The notes: generated by a model not told the origin, from the letters alone. DNA of 64,000 nt from Streptomyces sp. SLBN-118 (GCF_006715635.1 NZ_VFNP01000002.1:1302001-1366000); one strand, 5' to 3'; counted from the first letter of the stretch, positions 26,123 to 36,451 are shown. Numbers and translations are program-made.

Positions 26123-27154
26123 ATGGCACAGAGGTCTGTCCGGCCCGGCGGCACGCGGCCCACCAGCAGGGATGTCGCCAGGGTTGCCGGGGTTTCGCAG
26201 GCCACGGTTTCCCTCGTCCTCGGTGACAAGTGGCGCGGTCGCGTCTCCGAGCGGACCGCCGGGGCGGTGCGCGACGCGGCACGCGAGCTCGGCTACCGGC
26301 CCAATCTCGCCGCGCGGAATCTGCGGCTCGGGCGGACCAGGACCGCGCTGCTCGTGGTGCCCGCCCTGACGAACGAGTTCTTCGCCCGCGTCTACACCGG
26401 CGCCGCGACCGTCGCCGCCGAGCACGGCTTCGGCGTGGTGCTCTACCCGTCCCCCGAGGGCGTCGGACCCGCCAGGGACCCCTTCGCCTCAGCGCGGGCC
26501 GCACTCGACGGCGTGATCGCCTCCTCCATGGCCGCCGAGGCGCTGACCGCCATCCGCGGCACGGATCTGCCGCTCGTGATGCTCGACAGCGACCCGGCGG
26601 ATCCCGGCGCAGCGGCTCACGTCAACCTCGACATCGCCGACGGCATGCGGCAGATGACGGATCATCTGCTGTCCATCGGCCACCGCCGCTTCGTCCATCT
26701 CGCCTCCGCCATCAGCTCCTGGACCTTCGACGTACGGGCCCGGGCGCTCCACGAGGCACTGCGGGACGTCCCCGGCGCGGTGGTGCGGACCGTCCCGGCG
26801 CCCCTCGAGGTCAACGGCGCGCGCGAGGCCGCCGAGCGGGCGCTGGCCGCCCCCGGGCTCCCGCCCACGGCGATCATCTGCGACGACGACATCATGGCCG
26901 CCGGGGCCTGCAAGGCCGTACGCCGCGTGGGCCAGCGGGTGCCCGAGGACGTGTCCGTCACCGGCTTCGACGATCTCGCGCTCGCCACCGCAGTGGAGCC
27001 CGAGCTCACCACGCTGCGCCTGCCCGCGGAACGCGTGGGCGAGCGGGGTATGGCGGCGCTGCTCGCCGTTCTGGAGGGCCGCCGCCCCGAGGAGGGCGAC
27101 CTCCCGGTCCGGCTGGTCGTACGCGGCTCCTCGGCCCCCGCCCGGGCCCTCTGA
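26123..27154 (+). CDS. LacI family transcriptional regulator
   Basis: 343 aa. Helix-turn-helix and hinge: TSRDVARVAGVSQATVSLVL followed by ELGYRPNLAARNLRLGRT. The periplasmic-binding-like effector domain starts with TALLVVPALTNEFFARVYTG and ends with the dimer region VSVTGFDDLALATAVEPELT. It is divergent from the MFS transporter with a good dyad between them. The inducer, probably a sugar or a nucleoside, is not evident. Confidence 0.93.
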   Translation: MAQRSVRPGGTRPTSRDVARVAGVSQATVSLVLGDKWRGRVSERTAGAVRDAARELGYRPNLAARNLRLGRTRTALLVVPALTNEFFARVYTGAATVAAEHGFGVVLYPSPEGVGPARDPFASARAALDGVIASSMAAEALTAIRGTDLPLVMLDSDPADPGAAAHVNLDIADGMRQMTDHLLSIGHRRFVHLASAISSWTFDVRARALHEALRDVPGAVVRTVPAPLEVNGAREAAERALAAPGLPPTAIICDDDIMAAGACKAVRRVGQRVPEDVSVTGFDDLALATAVEPELTTLRLPAERVGERGMAALLAVLEGRRPEEGDLPVRLVVRGSSAPARAL

Positions 27155-27160
27155 ATCCGC

Positions 27161-27187
27161 ACGTACGGGTGGTCCGAACCCGTACGT
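27161..27187. terminator. Hairpin after the LacI-family gene
   Basis: ACGTACGGGT (27161-27170) pairs perfectly with ACCCGTACGT (27178-27187) around 7 nt, 7 bp after the LacI stop. The ACGTA core also resembles the LacI operator, so a regulatory role cannot be excluded. Confidence 0.6.
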
Positions 27188-27244
27188 ATGGTCCTCACCC
27201 AGCGGCCTTGAGACCGCGCCTTCCGCCGTGGAACGATCACGATC

Positions 27245-28300
27245 ATGATGAGTACGGCGGAGAACCCGATCGACGCGACGCTGATCGGGACAGCCCCCGC
27301 GGCAGGCTCCGTGACACAGCTCGTGGACGGGCAGCTTTCCGTCAGAACGGACGCAGGGCTGGAGCTGCACGACGCTCAGACCTTCCTCTCCGGCACCCTC
27401 GCGGCCACCCGGAGCCTCACACTTCCGCCGTTCTCCGCGGCGGCCCCGCTGCCCGGCGGCGCCGCAGTCGTCGCCGAGGGCTCCAGGATCCGCGCACTGG
27501 GCCCCGACGGAGCCACCCGCTGGCAGCTGTCGCACGCCCGCTGGCACGGCGGACACCGCGACCCCCGCCCGCCCGGCAGGCCCGCAGTGAGCCCGGACGG
27601 GGCCCTCGTCAGCGTCCTGGTGCCCACCCCGGCAGTGGACGAGCGCGCCGCGATACTGATCTGCGAGAACCCGCCACGGCACCGCTATGCGCGGGACACG
27701 CTGCTTTTGCTGGATGCGGCGACCGGCGAGATCCGTGCCCGGCGTCCCATCGGAGCCATCTCCTCCGACGTGACCCAGCGGTGGCATCCGGACGGCTCAC
27801 TGCTCGCCCTGTCCTGCTGGACGGCTTGGTACAGCTGGTCGACATGGTGGATCGAGCCCCGTCGCGACGGGCTGCACATCCGAGGCGGCACCACGATGCG
27901 CGAGGTGATCGACTTCCTGCCGGACCAGGGCCGGGTCCTCACCCTGCGGCGCGCCGAAGGAATCGCGCACAACGACGACCGTGACGAGCTCGCCTCGCAC
28001 GATGTGGCCGCCGACGACCCCGCCTGCCTTTTCGACCTCGGGCAGCTGGCGGCCGACCGCGACAACGACGAGGTCGCCGGAGCGTTCCTGATCGATGCGG
28101 GGCATGTCCTGGTCACCGGCCGGATCTATCTGCCAGGGCGGCCGGTCTCGATGCGGCACTGGCTGTGCGACACGGCCACGCTCCGTCCCCTGGGACGGCT
28201 GCGGTATCCGGTGGCGGTCGGCGGCGATGTGACCCCGCTCGGCGACGGAAGCTGGCTCACCCGGGACCGCGAACGCCTTCATCACTGGGCGCTCCCCTGA
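27245..28300 (+). CDS. Hypothetical protein, possibly beta-propeller-like
   Basis: 351 aa from tandem ATGs at 27245/27248. No signal peptide or membrane span. Repeated strand patterns such as GAAVVAEGSRIRALGPDGAT, GRPAVSPDGALVSVLVPTP and VTQRWHPDGSLLALSCWTAW suggest WD- or NHL-like blades. An unusual Trp-rich patch (TAWYSWSTWWIEP) lies mid-protein. I do not recognise a family. It is a single gene between the LacI gene and a strong terminator shared with prcA, and looks like an insertion into the proteasome block. Confidence 0.75.
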   Translation: MMSTAENPIDATLIGTAPAAGSVTQLVDGQLSVRTDAGLELHDAQTFLSGTLAATRSLTLPPFSAAAPLPGGAAVVAEGSRIRALGPDGATRWQLSHARWHGGHRDPRPPGRPAVSPDGALVSVLVPTPAVDERAAILICENPPRHRYARDTLLLLDAATGEIRARRPIGAISSDVTQRWHPDGSLLALSCWTAWYSWSTWWIEPRRDGLHIRGGTTMREVIDFLPDQGRVLTLRRAEGIAHNDDRDELASHDVAADDPACLFDLGQLAADRDNDEVAGAFLIDAGHVLVTGRIYLPGRPVSMRHWLCDTATLRPLGRLRYPVAVGGDVTPLGDGSWLTRDRERLHHWALP

Positions 28301-28325
28301 TTCCGGGCGCACAGGAGTCGGGCAG

Positions 28326-28369
28326 ACGACTGCGCCCCCGACCGCACGGGCGGTCGGGGGCGCAGTCGT
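28326..28369. terminator. Bidirectional terminator between hypothetical gene and prcA
   Basis: A perfect 20-bp stem (28326-28345 with 28350-28369) and ACGG loop lie between convergent stop codons. It is one of the strongest hairpins of the window. Confidence 0.92.
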
Positions 28370-28396
28370 GCCGCGTGGGACCGGCCTCCGGCGGGG

Positions 28397-29161
28397 TTAC
28401 TCCTCGCCGTCCTCGGTCTCCTCGGTGTCCGACGGCGCATCCGTCGGGGTCGACGCGGCACCGTCCGCCTCCAGCAGCCGGGCCAGCTGCCGCCCGACGA
28501 TGCGCTTGAACTTGCGCTGCTGCGGTCGCGTCCGGTCCAGGACCGCGACCTCCAGGCGGTCCGCGGGGATCTCCCGCTCGCTGCCGTTGGACTGGTTGGA
28601 CAGAGCCTGTACGGCCAGTTTCAGCGCCTCCGCCAGCGACATCCCGTCGCGGTGCCGCTGGTCGAGATAGGTGCTGATCTGTTCGGCGTTGCCGCCGACC
28701 GCGACCGAGCCGTGTTCGTCCACGATCGACCCGTCGTGCGGCAGGCGGTAGATCTGGTCGCCCTCGGGAGTCGCGCCGACCTCGGCGACGACCAGCTCCA
28801 CCTCGTACGGCTTCTCGGCCGCACTGGAGAAGATGGTGCCCAGCGTCTGGGCATAGACATTGGCGAGCCCACGGGCCGTCACATCGTCACGGTCGTAGGT
28901 GTATCCGCGCAGATCGGCATAGCGCACGCCGCCGATCCGCAGGTTCTCGTACTCGTTGTACTTACCGGCCGCGGCAAAGCCGATCCGGTCGTAGATCTCA
29001 CTGAATTTGTGAAGCGCACGGGACGGGTTCTCACCGACGAAGACGATGCCGTCGGAGTACTGCAGCACAACGAGGCTGCGACCACGGGCGATGCCCTTGC
29101 GGGCGTATTCCGCCCGGTCGGCCATGGCCTGCTGGGGTGAGACGTAGAACGGCGTCGACAC
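28397..29161 (-). CDS. prcA: Proteasome alpha subunit PrcA
   Basis: 254 aa from a GTG. The N-terminal [20 protein letters not shown] gate/HO helix is followed by the Ntn-hydrolase fold ([20 protein letters not shown]) without a catalytic Thr. The C-terminal tail is acidic ([12 protein letters not shown]). Alpha rings cap the 20S core and gate entry. It lies 50 bp downstream of prcB in the pup-prcB-prcA order. Confidence 0.97.
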   Translation of the reverse strand: MSTPFYVSPQQAMADRAEYARKGIARGRSLVVLQYSDGIVFVGENPSRALHKFSEIYDRIGFAAAGKYNEYENLRIGGVRYADLRGYTYDRDDVTARGLANVYAQTLGTIFSSAAEKPYEVELVVAEVGATPEGDQIYRLPHDGSIVDEHGSVAVGGNAEQISTYLDQRHRDGMSLAEALKLAVQALSNQSNGSEREIPADRLEVAVLDRTRPQQRKFKRIVGRQLARLLEADGAASTPTDAPSDTEETEDGEE

Positions 29162-29211
29162 CGGCTATCCGTCCCTTTCTGTCAGTGACATGTGTTCCGA
29201 AGAGGGGGTCA

Positions 29212-30057
29212 TCACAGCAGCGCGGCACGGGGGCCGTCGGGCTGTTCGAGACGGCGCTCCAGGATCGAGCGGGCGATCCCGGAGGACTCGGCCTCGGTGA
29301 GCTTGCGGAAACCCTCGTCGGTGATGACCGTGACGATCGGATAGATCCGCCGGGCCACATCGGGTCCGCCGGTCGCCGAGTCGTCGTCGGCCGCGTCGTA
29401 CAGCGCCTGGATGACCAGGGTCGTGGCCTGCTCCTCCGTCAGGTCCTCGCGGTAGAGCTTCTTCATGGCCCCGCGGGCGAAGATCGAGCCGGAGCCGGTG
29501 GCCGCGAAGCCGTGCTCCTCGGAGCGGCCGCCCGTGACGTCGTACGAGAAGATGCGGCCCTTCTCGCGGTCGACGTCGTATCCGGCGAAGAGCGGCACCA
29601 CGGCCAGGCCCTGCATGGCCATGCCGAGGTTGCTGCGAATCATGGTGGAGAGCCGGTTCGCCTTGCCCTCCAGGGAAAGTTGTGCGCCTTCCACCTTCTC
29701 GAAGTGCTCCAGCTCGAGTTGGAAGAGCTTGACCATCTCCACTGCGAGGCCGGCGGTGCCGGCGATACCGACGGCGGAGTACTCGTCTGCCGGGAAGACC
29801 TTCTCGATGTCGCGCTGGGCGATCATGTTGCCCATGGTGGCCCGCCGGTCACCGGCGAGCACCACACCGCCGGGGAACGTCGTCGCGACGATGGTTGTGC
29901 CGTGCGGTGCCTCGATGGCGCCCTGCACGGGCGGCAGGACACGCCGTCCGGGCAGCATCTCCGGGGAGTGCTGGCCCAGGAAATCCATGAACGAGGACGA
30001 GCCGGGCGTCAGGAAGGCTGCCGGCAGACGCCCGGTGTTACGAGGGTTGGCTTCCAC
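29212..30057 (-). CDS. prcB: Proteasome beta subunit PrcB
   Basis: 281 aa from a GTG at 30057 with GGAAGGAAACGC before it; the ATG at 30090 adds a basic extension without family support. A propeptide of 53 residues ends at PHG and should be removed to expose the nucleophile Thr54 of [20 protein letters not shown]. It forms the inner catalytic rings of the 20S proteasome. Upstream is pup, downstream prcA. Confidence 0.96.
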   Translation of the reverse strand: MEANPRNTGRLPAAFLTPGSSSFMDFLGQHSPEMLPGRRVLPPVQGAIEAPHGTTIVATTFPGGVVLAGDRRATMGNMIAQRDIEKVFPADEYSAVGIAGTAGLAVEMVKLFQLELEHFEKVEGAQLSLEGKANRLSTMIRSNLGMAMQGLAVVPLFAGYDVDREKGRIFSYDVTGGRSEEHGFAATGSGSIFARGAMKKLYREDLTEEQATTLVIQALYDAADDDSATGGPDVARRIYPIVTVITDEGFRKLTEAESSGIARSILERRLEQPDGPRAALL

Positions 30058-30226
30058 GCGTTTCCTTCCGGATTGGCGGCGGCCCGCCATGTCGGGCGCG
30101 GGCCGATCTTTCGCTGTGCACGGACATTACCCGCGCCGTCGCCGGTCATCCGCCCCGGTGCCACCGGCTTTCGCCGATGGCCCGGGTACGGACAACAGGG
30201 GGTACCCCCAGTGCAGTTGGAGGGAC

Positions 30227-30445
30227 CTACTCTCCGCCCTTTTGGACAAATGACCTCACGAAATCCTCTGCGTTCTCCTCGAGGACATCGTCGATCTCGT
30301 CCAGTACGGAGTCGACGTCGTCCGACAGCTTCTCCTGGCGCTCCTTGAGGTCCTCCGAAGCCTGCGCGTCCTGCGCGTGCTCCTCGACCTCCTCAGTGGA
30401 ACGCGTCGCCTTCTGCTGTCCGCCGCCGGTGTCCTTGGTCGCCAT
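30227..30445 (-). CDS. pup: Prokaryotic ubiquitin-like protein Pup, Glu-terminal
   Basis: 72 aa from the ATG at 30445. It is disordered and acidic: MATKDTGGGQQKATRSTEEV at the N terminus and VLDEIDDVLEENAEDFVRSF in the Mpa-binding helix region. It ends in QKGGE (codons GGC GGA GAG TAG), so it is translated ready for ligation and does not need deamidation of a terminal Gln. It lies between dop and prcB. Confidence 0.97.
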   Translation of the reverse strand: MATKDTGGGQQKATRSTEEVEEHAQDAQASEDLKERQEKLSDDVDSVLDEIDDVLEENAEDFVRSFVQKGGE

Positions 30446-30582
30446 ATCCCTCACCCCGCTCGGTTTGCCCTGACGTGAGTTCGTTCGGTCAAGATCAGAC
30501 CCTACAAGCACGGTCCGACATCGGCCCCGCACTTTCCTCAACGTCCGGGGACCACCTCCATGATTCCCGGACCTGAGCCATT

Positions 30583-32094
30583 TCAGCCGCCGGCCAGAAC
30601 CCGGACCAGGTCTTCCGCGGTCCGGCACCGGTCAAGGAGCTCCTTGACGTGATTACGCGTTCCGCGTAGCGGTTCCAGGGTTGGCACCCGCTGCAGCGAG
30701 TCACGGCCGGGCAGATCGAAGATCACCGAGTCCCAGGAGGCCGCGGCGACATCGTCCGCGTACTGCTCCAGACAGCGACCGCGGAAGTATGCCCTGGTGT
30801 CCTCGGGGGGCTTTGTCCCGGCCCGTACGACCTCCGGCTCGCCCAGGAGCCGCTTCATCTTCCCGCGGGCCGCCAGCCGGTTGTACAGGCCCTTCTCGGG
30901 GCGTACGTCGGCGTACTGGAGGTCCACCAGATGAAGCCGCGCCGCGTCCCAGCCCAGGCTGTCGCGCCTGCGGTAGCCCTCCATGAGCTCCTTCTTGGCG
31001 ATCCAGTCCAGTTCCCCGGCGAGGCTCATCGGGTCGTTCTCGAGCCTGTTGAGGGTGTCCTCCCAGCGGATCAGGACGTCCTTGGTCTGCTCGTCGGCGT
31101 CCGCGCCGAAGCGCTCCTCGACGTACTTGCGGGCCAGCTCGAAGTACTCCATCTGAAGCTGCACTGCGGTGAGTGTCCGGCCGCTGCGCAGCGTGACCAG
31201 CCGCTTGAGGGTCGGGTCGTGCGAGACCTGGTGCAGGGTGCGCACCGGCTGCTCGACCGCCAGGTCCACCGCGATGAAGCCGTCCTCGATCATCGAAAGC
31301 ACCAGGGCCGTGGTGCCCAGCTTCAGGTACGTGGAGATCTCCGACAGGTTCGCGTCGCCGATGATCACATGGAGCCTGCGGTACTTCTCGGCGTCGGAAT
31401 GGGGCTCGTCGCGGGTGTTGATGATGGGCCGCTTAAGCGTGGTCTCGAGCCCGACCTCGACCTCGAAATAGTCGGCGCGCTGGCTGATCTGGAAGCCGTG
31501 TTCATGGCCGTCCTGGCCGATTCCGACCCGTCCGGCGCCGGTGACGACCTGGCGGGAGACGAAGAACGGCGTCAGGTGGCGCACGATGTCCGAGAAGGCG
31601 GTCTCCCGCTTCATCAGGTAGTTCTCGTGCGTGCCGTAGGACGCGCCCTTGTTGTCGGTGTTGTTCTTGTACAGATGGATCGGCTGGGCGCCGGGGAGCT
31701 GGGCCGCGCGCTCGGCGGCCTCCGCCATGATCCGCTCGCCGGCCTTGTCCCACAGCACTGCGTCGCGCGGGTTGGTGACCTCGGGCGAGCTGTATTCGGG
31801 GTGCGCATGGTCGACGTACAGCCGGGCACCGTTGGTGAGGATCACATTGGCCAGGCCGATGTCCTCGTCGGTGAGCTGACTGGAGTCGGCGGCCTCGCGG
31901 GCGAGGTCGAAGCCGCGGGCGTCCCGCAGCGGATTCTCCTCCTCGAAGTCCCAGCGGGCGCGCCGCGCCCTGTGCATCGCCGCCGCGTAGGCGTTGACGA
32001 TCTGGGACGAGGTGAGCATGGCATTGGCGTTCGGGTGCCCCGGGACGGAGATGCCGTACTCCGTCTCGATGCCCATTACTCGCCGTACGGTCAT
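30583..32094 (-). CDS. dop: Pup deamidase/depupylase Dop
   Basis: 503 aa. Paralogue of Paf[21 protein letters not shown] at the N terminus, the catalytic Asp in [40 protein letters not shown] and [20 protein letters not shown]. The Dop-specific insert ([20 protein letters not shown] to LTDEDIG, about residues 42-80) is present. It removes Pup from conjugates. Because Pup here already ends in Glu, the depupylase activity is the relevant one. Confidence 0.96.
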   Translation of the reverse strand: MTVRRVMGIETEYGISVPGHPNANAMLTSSQIVNAYAAAMHRARRARWDFEEENPLRDARGFDLAREAADSSQLTDEDIGLANVILTNGARLYVDHAHPEYSSPEVTNPRDAVLWDKAGERIMAEAAERAAQLPGAQPIHLYKNNTDNKGASYGTHENYLMKRETAFSDIVRHLTPFFVSRQVVTGAGRVGIGQDGHEHGFQISQRADYFEVEVGLETTLKRPIINTRDEPHSDAEKYRRLHVIIGDANLSEISTYLKLGTTALVLSMIEDGFIAVDLAVEQPVRTLHQVSHDPTLKRLVTLRSGRTLTAVQLQMEYFELARKYVEERFGADADEQTKDVLIRWEDTLNRLENDPMSLAGELDWIAKKELMEGYRRRDSLGWDAARLHLVDLQYADVRPEKGLYNRLAARGKMKRLLGEPEVVRAGTKPPEDTRAYFRGRCLEQYADDVAAASWDSVIFDLPGRDSLQRVPTLEPLRGTRNHVKELLDRCRTAEDLVRVLAGG

Positions 32095-32288
32095 GCGGCC
32101 CTCCTTGCCCGGCGGCGCTCCCCTCCGGGAACGGCGCTCAAGTACCGCTGTAGCTCCGGTGCGTGTGCGGTGCCCGTCCCCGCACTGCGCGACTCGGCGG
32201 TACCGACGAGCCTAGAACGCCTCTGCGCTGGTGGGGAGATCAATTTCGTCATTGCTCCGGTATGGCTGGACCTGTCGGAAAAGCATTC

Positions 32289-32320
32289 GGCTGCGGATGC
32301 CCGGCCGGGCATCCGCAGCC
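32289..32320. terminator. Hairpin terminator downstream of mpa
   Basis: GGCTGCGGATGCCC (32289-32302) pairs perfectly with 32307-32320 over a GGCC loop, starting 10 bp beyond the mpa stop on the reverse strand. Confidence 0.88.
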
Positions 32321-32330
32321 GGTCTGCGTT

Positions 32331-34097
32331 CTACAGGTACTGACCCGTGTTCGCCACCGTGTCGATGGAGCGTCCGGTGTCCGCGCCCTGCTTTCCGGTG
32401 ACAAGGGTGCGGATGAAGACGATCCGCTCGCCCTTCTTTCCGGAGATCCGGGCCCAGTCGTCCGGGTTGGTCGTGTTCGGCAGGTCCTCGTTCTCCTTGA
32501 ACTCATCCACGCATGCCTGGAGGAGATGGGAAACCCGAAGGCCCTTCTGGTTGTGGTCGAGGAAGGCCTTGATGGCCATCTTCTTGGCCCGGTCGACGAT
32601 GTTCTGAATCATCGCTCCGGAGTTGAAGTCCTTGAAGTACAGGACTTCCTTGTCGCCATTGGCGTACGTGACCTCGAGGAAGCGGTTCTCCTCGGATTCC
32701 GCGTACATCTGCTCGACGACGGACTGGATCATCGCGTGGGCGGCGACATCCTTGGAGCCACTGTGCTCGGCGAGGTCGTCGGCGTGCAGCGGCAGCGAGG
32801 ACGTCAGGTACTTGGCGAAGATGTCCTTCGCGGCCTCCGCGTCCGGACGCTCGATCTTAATTTTCACATCGAGACGGCCGGGGCGCAGGATGGCGGGGTC
32901 GATCATGTCCTCGCGGTTGGAGGCGCCGATGACGATGACGTTCTCCAGGCCCTCCACACCGTCGATCTCGGCGAGCAGCTGCGGGACGATGGTGTTCTCC
33001 ACGTCCGAGCTGACCCCGGAACCACGGGTGCGGAAGAGCGATTCCATCTCGTCGAAGAAGACGATGACCGGGGTGCCCTCGCTCGCCTTCTCCCGGGCAC
33101 GCTGGAAGACCAGGCGGATGTGCCGCTCGGTCTCACCGACGTACTTGTTGAGGAGCTCGGGGCCCTTGATGTTGAGGAAGTAGCTCTTCCCCGCGGGCTG
33201 GCCGGTCACCTCGGCGACCTTCTTGGCAAGGGAGTTGGCGACGGCCTTGGCGATCAGCGTCTTGCCGCATCCGGGCGGGCCGTAGAGCAGGATGCCCTTC
33301 GGCGGCCGCAGTTCGTGCTCCTTGAAGAGGTCCGGGTGGAGGTACGGAAGCTCGACCGCGTCACGGATCATCTCGATCTGGCTGCCCAGACCGCCGATCT
33401 TGTTGTAGTCGACGTCCGGGACCTCTTCGAGGACGAGTTCTTCGACCTCGCTCTTGGGGATCACTTCGTAGACGTAGCCGGAGCGGGGCTCGAGCAGCAG
33501 GGCGTCGCCGGGGCGAATGGTGGTGTCCAGCAGCGTGTCCGCGAGCCTCACCACCCTTTCCTCGTCGGTGTGCCCGATCACCAGGGCCCGCTCGCCGTCC
33601 TCAAGGATCTCCTTGAGGGTGACGATGTCCCCGGCGCGCTCGAACTCCATGGCCTCGACCACGTTGAGCGCTTCGTTGAGCATGACTTCCTGGCCGCGCC
33701 GGAGCTCTTCGAGCTCGACGCTGGGGCTGACGTTCACCCGGAGCTTGCGGCCCCCGGTGAAGATGTCGCACGTGCCGTCCTCATTGGCCTGCAGGAAGAC
33801 ACCGAAGCCGGCCGGCGGCTGTGCAAGCCGGTCGACCTCCTCCTTGAGGGCCACGATCTGGTCGCGGGCCTCACGGAGCGTGTTGGCGAGCCGCTCGTTC
33901 TGTGCGGAGACGCCGGCCAGGTTTGTCTGCAACTCGACGATCCGCTCTTCGAGAATCCTCGTATGACGCGGAGAGTCGGCGAGCTTGCGGCGCAGGACGG
34001 CGATTTCCTGCTCGAGATAGGCAACCTGACCGGCGGGGTCTTCAGACCCCCGCCCGGGCCGGATGCCGCGGTTGATGTCGTCGTCGTGGGCTGCCAC
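32331..34097 (-). CDS. mpa: Proteasome-associated AAA ATPase Mpa/ARC
   Basis: 588 aa from a GTG at 34097 ([11 protein letters not shown]), with GGAGGAGGTGAGG upstream. N-terminal coiled coil ([20 protein letters not shown]), two OB domains, then an AAA module with Walker A GPPGCGKT and Walker [13 protein letters not shown]. It ends in GQYL, whose penultimate Tyr fits the proteasome-docking tail. It unfolds pupylated proteins and feeds them to PrcAB. The divergent ferredoxin gene shares its promoter region. Confidence 0.97.
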   Translation of the reverse strand: MAAHDDDINRGIRPGRGSEDPAGQVAYLEQEIAVLRRKLADSPRHTRILEERIVELQTNLAGVSAQNERLANTLREARDQIVALKEEVDRLAQPPAGFGVFLQANEDGTCDIFTGGRKLRVNVSPSVELEELRRGQEVMLNEALNVVEAMEFERAGDIVTLKEILEDGERALVIGHTDEERVVRLADTLLDTTIRPGDALLLEPRSGYVYEVIPKSEVEELVLEEVPDVDYNKIGGLGSQIEMIRDAVELPYLHPDLFKEHELRPPKGILLYGPPGCGKTLIAKAVANSLAKKVAEVTGQPAGKSYFLNIKGPELLNKYVGETERHIRLVFQRAREKASEGTPVIVFFDEMESLFRTRGSGVSSDVENTIVPQLLAEIDGVEGLENVIVIGASNREDMIDPAILRPGRLDVKIKIERPDAEAAKDIFAKYLTSSLPLHADDLAEHSGSKDVAAHAMIQSVVEQMYAESEENRFLEVTYANGDKEVLYFKDFNSGAMIQNIVDRAKKMAIKAFLDHNQKGLRVSHLLQACVDEFKENEDLPNTTNPDDWARISGKKGERIVFIRTLVTGKQGADTGRSIDTVANTGQYL

Positions 34098-34350
34098 GGT
34101 CCTCACCTCCTCCAAGGGGAGCTGGACGCTTCCTGACCCTACCTGGGTGGGTGGTGATTGAAACCCCTAGATCACAAAGACGGTAGGGGTGTGTCCGATC
34201 TTCACCCTTGCGCTCTCCCTCACGCCAGGGGAATACCCACCCAACAACATCGGAAAGCGGGCGGGGGTATCGTCAAAGCGTTCAACACCCGTCAGGGCTG
34301 GCGCGACTTGCTTCATTTTGCTCCACCCGGCGAAGGAAACGGCAGGAGAG

Positions 34351-34662
34351 ATGACCGTGCAGCACGAGGTCCCCAAGGAAGCGGTCGATGAGGCCCTGGA
34401 GGTCTGGATCGACCAGGACCTCTGCACCGGAGACGGGATCTGTGCGCAGTACGCCCCCGAGGTCTTCGAGCTGGACATCGACGGGCTCGCCTATGTGAAG
34501 AGCCCCGACGACGAACTGCTCCAGAACCCGGGCGCCACAACGCCCGTGCCGCTGCCGCTGCTGAGCGATGTCGTGGACTCCGCGAAGGAGTGCCCGGGCG
34601 ACTGCATCCATGTCCGCCGCGTCTCGGACCGGGTCGAGGTCTTCGGGCCCGACGCAGAGTGA
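34351..34662 (+). CDS. Ferredoxin, probably [3Fe-4S]/[4Fe-4S] single cluster
   Basis: 103 aa from the ATG at 34351; the GTG at 34357 has better spacing from GGAGAG. Cluster ligands lie in DLCTGDGICAQYAPEVF and AKECPGDCIHV (Cys-x5-Cys and Cys-Pro). The region between them is longer than in cytochrome P450-partner ferredoxins. It carries electrons to an unknown partner. It is always found beside mpa in the Streptomyces order I recall, but no functional link is known. Its stop is 4 bp from the stop of the next, convergent gene. Confidence 0.88.
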   Translation: MTVQHEVPKEAVDEALEVWIDQDLCTGDGICAQYAPEVFELDIDGLAYVKSPDDELLQNPGATTPVPLPLLSDVVDSAKECPGDCIHVRRVSDRVEVFGPDAE

Positions 34663-34666
34663 CGGA

Positions 34667-35242
34667 TCACATACCGCGTGCTTCGGGCTGGGCGGTGCGG
34701 ACGAACTTCCCGCCCTGCCACAGCCACTTGACCTTCTCGAGCTGGTCGGGGCAGCAGCTCGGCACGTCCGGCGAGGAGTAGCCGAGCAAGGTCGCCGTAA
34801 TCACGCCGTCACGCACGGCGAATTCCTTGACGCTGAGCTTCTGTGCGGGCTCCACGAGGGTCGCGACGACGCGCGGGCCGGTCCCCCGGCCCTGGGTCAG
34901 TACGTAGACGCCGCTCGGCGGGGTGCCGGAGCCTGCATCGCAGCGGGCCACAGCCACGGTCTCGGGGCTGCCGTCACCGTCCAGGTCGCCCGAGGCCTTC
35001 TTCGTGACCACGCTCTTGGCACCGCCGCACTCAAGCGGGAGCCGCACGCCTGCCGGGTCGGGCGCGGGGGCCGGCGCGGCGGCCGTTCCGGTGTGCTGCG
35101 GGCCCGCCTGGGAGGCGGCCTGGGCCGTGGGCTGCAGCAGCCCGGCGGCGGCCACGACCCCGGCCATCGCTGTCGCGGTGGCGAGCCAGTGCACCGGGCG
35201 GGCGTGCGTGTGCGCGAGGTCCGGGACGGCGGAGGTCTGCAC
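34667..35242 (-). CDS. Secreted hypothetical protein with calcium-loop-like motif
   Basis: 191 aa from a GTG at 35242 with AGGAG 9 nt upstream; the ATG at 35296 adds only Pro/Arg-rich sequence. A hydrophobic signal-like segment (WLATATAMAGVVAAAGLLQP) is followed by TAQA, a likely cleavage site. The mature part has ASGDLDGDGSPETVAVARC, a DxDGDG loop as in FG-GAP/VCBS repeats. Cysteine pair CC near the C terminus. Function unknown; exported, perhaps calcium-binding. Confidence 0.75.
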   Translation of the reverse strand: MQTSAVPDLAHTHARPVHWLATATAMAGVVAAAGLLQPTAQAASQAGPQHTGTAAAPAPAPDPAGVRLPLECGGAKSVVTKKASGDLDGDGSPETVAVARCDAGSGTPPSGVYVLTQGRGTGPRVVATLVEPAQKLSVKEFAVRDGVITATLLGYSSPDVPSCCPDQLEKVKWLWQGGKFVRTAQPEARGM

Positions 35243-35375
35243 GCGGGATGTCTCCTGGGAAGGCGGTTCCGGCGGGGGTGGCCTGCATCGTGCCATACGT
35301 CACAGCACGCGCGGAACAGCGGGGTCCGACTGTGTAGGTCAAGAAAGTGTGTAGGTCGGACGCCGGTCAACGCGA

Positions 35376-35428
35376 GGACGCCGCCGCCGAGTTCTCCGGG
35401 GTGTCCGGGGAACTCGGCGGCGGCGTCC
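35376..35428. terminator. Terminator downstream of trmI
   Basis: Perfect 18-bp arms (35376-35393 and 35411-35428) flank a 17-nt loop, 39 bp past the trmI stop on the reverse strand. Confidence 0.88.
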
Positions 35429-35467
35429 CTACGTTGTGTGGGCGTCAGCCCGTTTTGCGGCCTTACG

Positions 35468-36355
35468 TCAGCCCTTGTTGGGGCCCTCGTAGTCCTCGCC
35501 GTACGCGCCCTTGGCGGGGCGCCGGCGGCGCATCGGGGGCTCCACACCGTCCGCGAGACGGCGAGCGGTGACGAGGAATCCGGTGTGGCCGATCATCCGG
35601 TGATCCGGGCGGACGGCCAGGCCCTCGACGTGCCAGTTGCGGATCATCGACTCCCACGGCTGAGGCTCGGCGAAGCAGCCGATCTCGCGGATGGACTCGA
35701 CGGTACGCGCGAGCTGGGTGGTGGTCGCGACGTAGCAGCAGAGGATGCCGCCGGGCACGAGCGCCTTGGAGACGGCCTCCAGGCACTCCCAGGGGGCGAG
35801 CATGTCCAGGATCACGCGGTCGACGTCGGCGTCGGTCAGGTTGTCCTGGAGGTCGCCCACGGTGAGCTGCCAGGCGGGATGCGGGCCGCCGAAGTAGCGC
35901 TCCACGTTCTGCTGGGCGATCTCGGCGAAGTCCTCGCGGCGCTCGTAGGAGTGCAGCATGCCGTGGTCGCCGATGGCTCGCAGCAGGAAGGCGCTGAGCG
36001 AGCCGGAGCCCACGCCCGCCTCGACGACGCGGGCGCCGGCGAAGATGTCGGCGAAGGCCAGGATCTGCCCCGCGTCCTTGGGGTAGACCACGGCGGCGCC
36101 GCGGGGCATGGACAGGACATAGTCGGGGAGCAGGGGGCGCAGCGCGAGGTAGGCGACGTTTCCCGTGGTACGGACAACACTGCCCTCGGGAGCGCCGATC
36201 AGCTCGTCGTGCGGGAAGGAACCCTTGTGGGTGTGGAAATTCTTCCCGGCCTCGAGCGTGAACGTGTAGTGGCGTCCCTTGGGGTCGGTGAGCTGGACCT
36301 GGTCCCCGACCTTGAAGGGCCCGCGTCGGCGGGCGGCACCGGTCGGTTCGGACAT
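35468..36355 (-). CDS. trmI: tRNA (adenine-N1)-methyltransferase TrmI (m1A58)
   Basis: 295 aa. N-terminal small beta domain (FKVGDQVQLTDPKGRHYTFT), then a SAM-binding Rossmann domain with VVEAGVGSGSLSAFLLRAIG, LHSYERREDFAEIAQQNVER and DRVILDMLAPWECLEAVSKA. It methylates A58 in the T loop of tRNA and stabilises it. In actinobacteria it regularly lies near mpa. It is followed by a strong terminator; upstream is the M50 protease gene on the same strand, 96 bp away. Confidence 0.94.
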   Translation of the reverse strand: MSEPTGAARRRGPFKVGDQVQLTDPKGRHYTFTLEAGKNFHTHKGSFPHDELIGAPEGSVVRTTGNVAYLALRPLLPDYVLSMPRGAAVVYPKDAGQILAFADIFAGARVVEAGVGSGSLSAFLLRAIGDHGMLHSYERREDFAEIAQQNVERYFGGPHPAWQLTVGDLQDNLTDADVDRVILDMLAPWECLEAVSKALVPGGILCCYVATTTQLARTVESIREIGCFAEPQPWESMIRNWHVEGLAVRPDHRMIGHTGFLVTARRLADGVEPPMRRRRPAKGAYGEDYEGPNKG

Positions 36356-36451
36356 GTGACCAGCCTACCGGCCCGCAACAGGCCGCGTTGACCACGCCCG
36401 CCCCGGAGAACCGAGCCCTCGATCGAAGCGGGCCCAAGGACAAAGCGAGCC

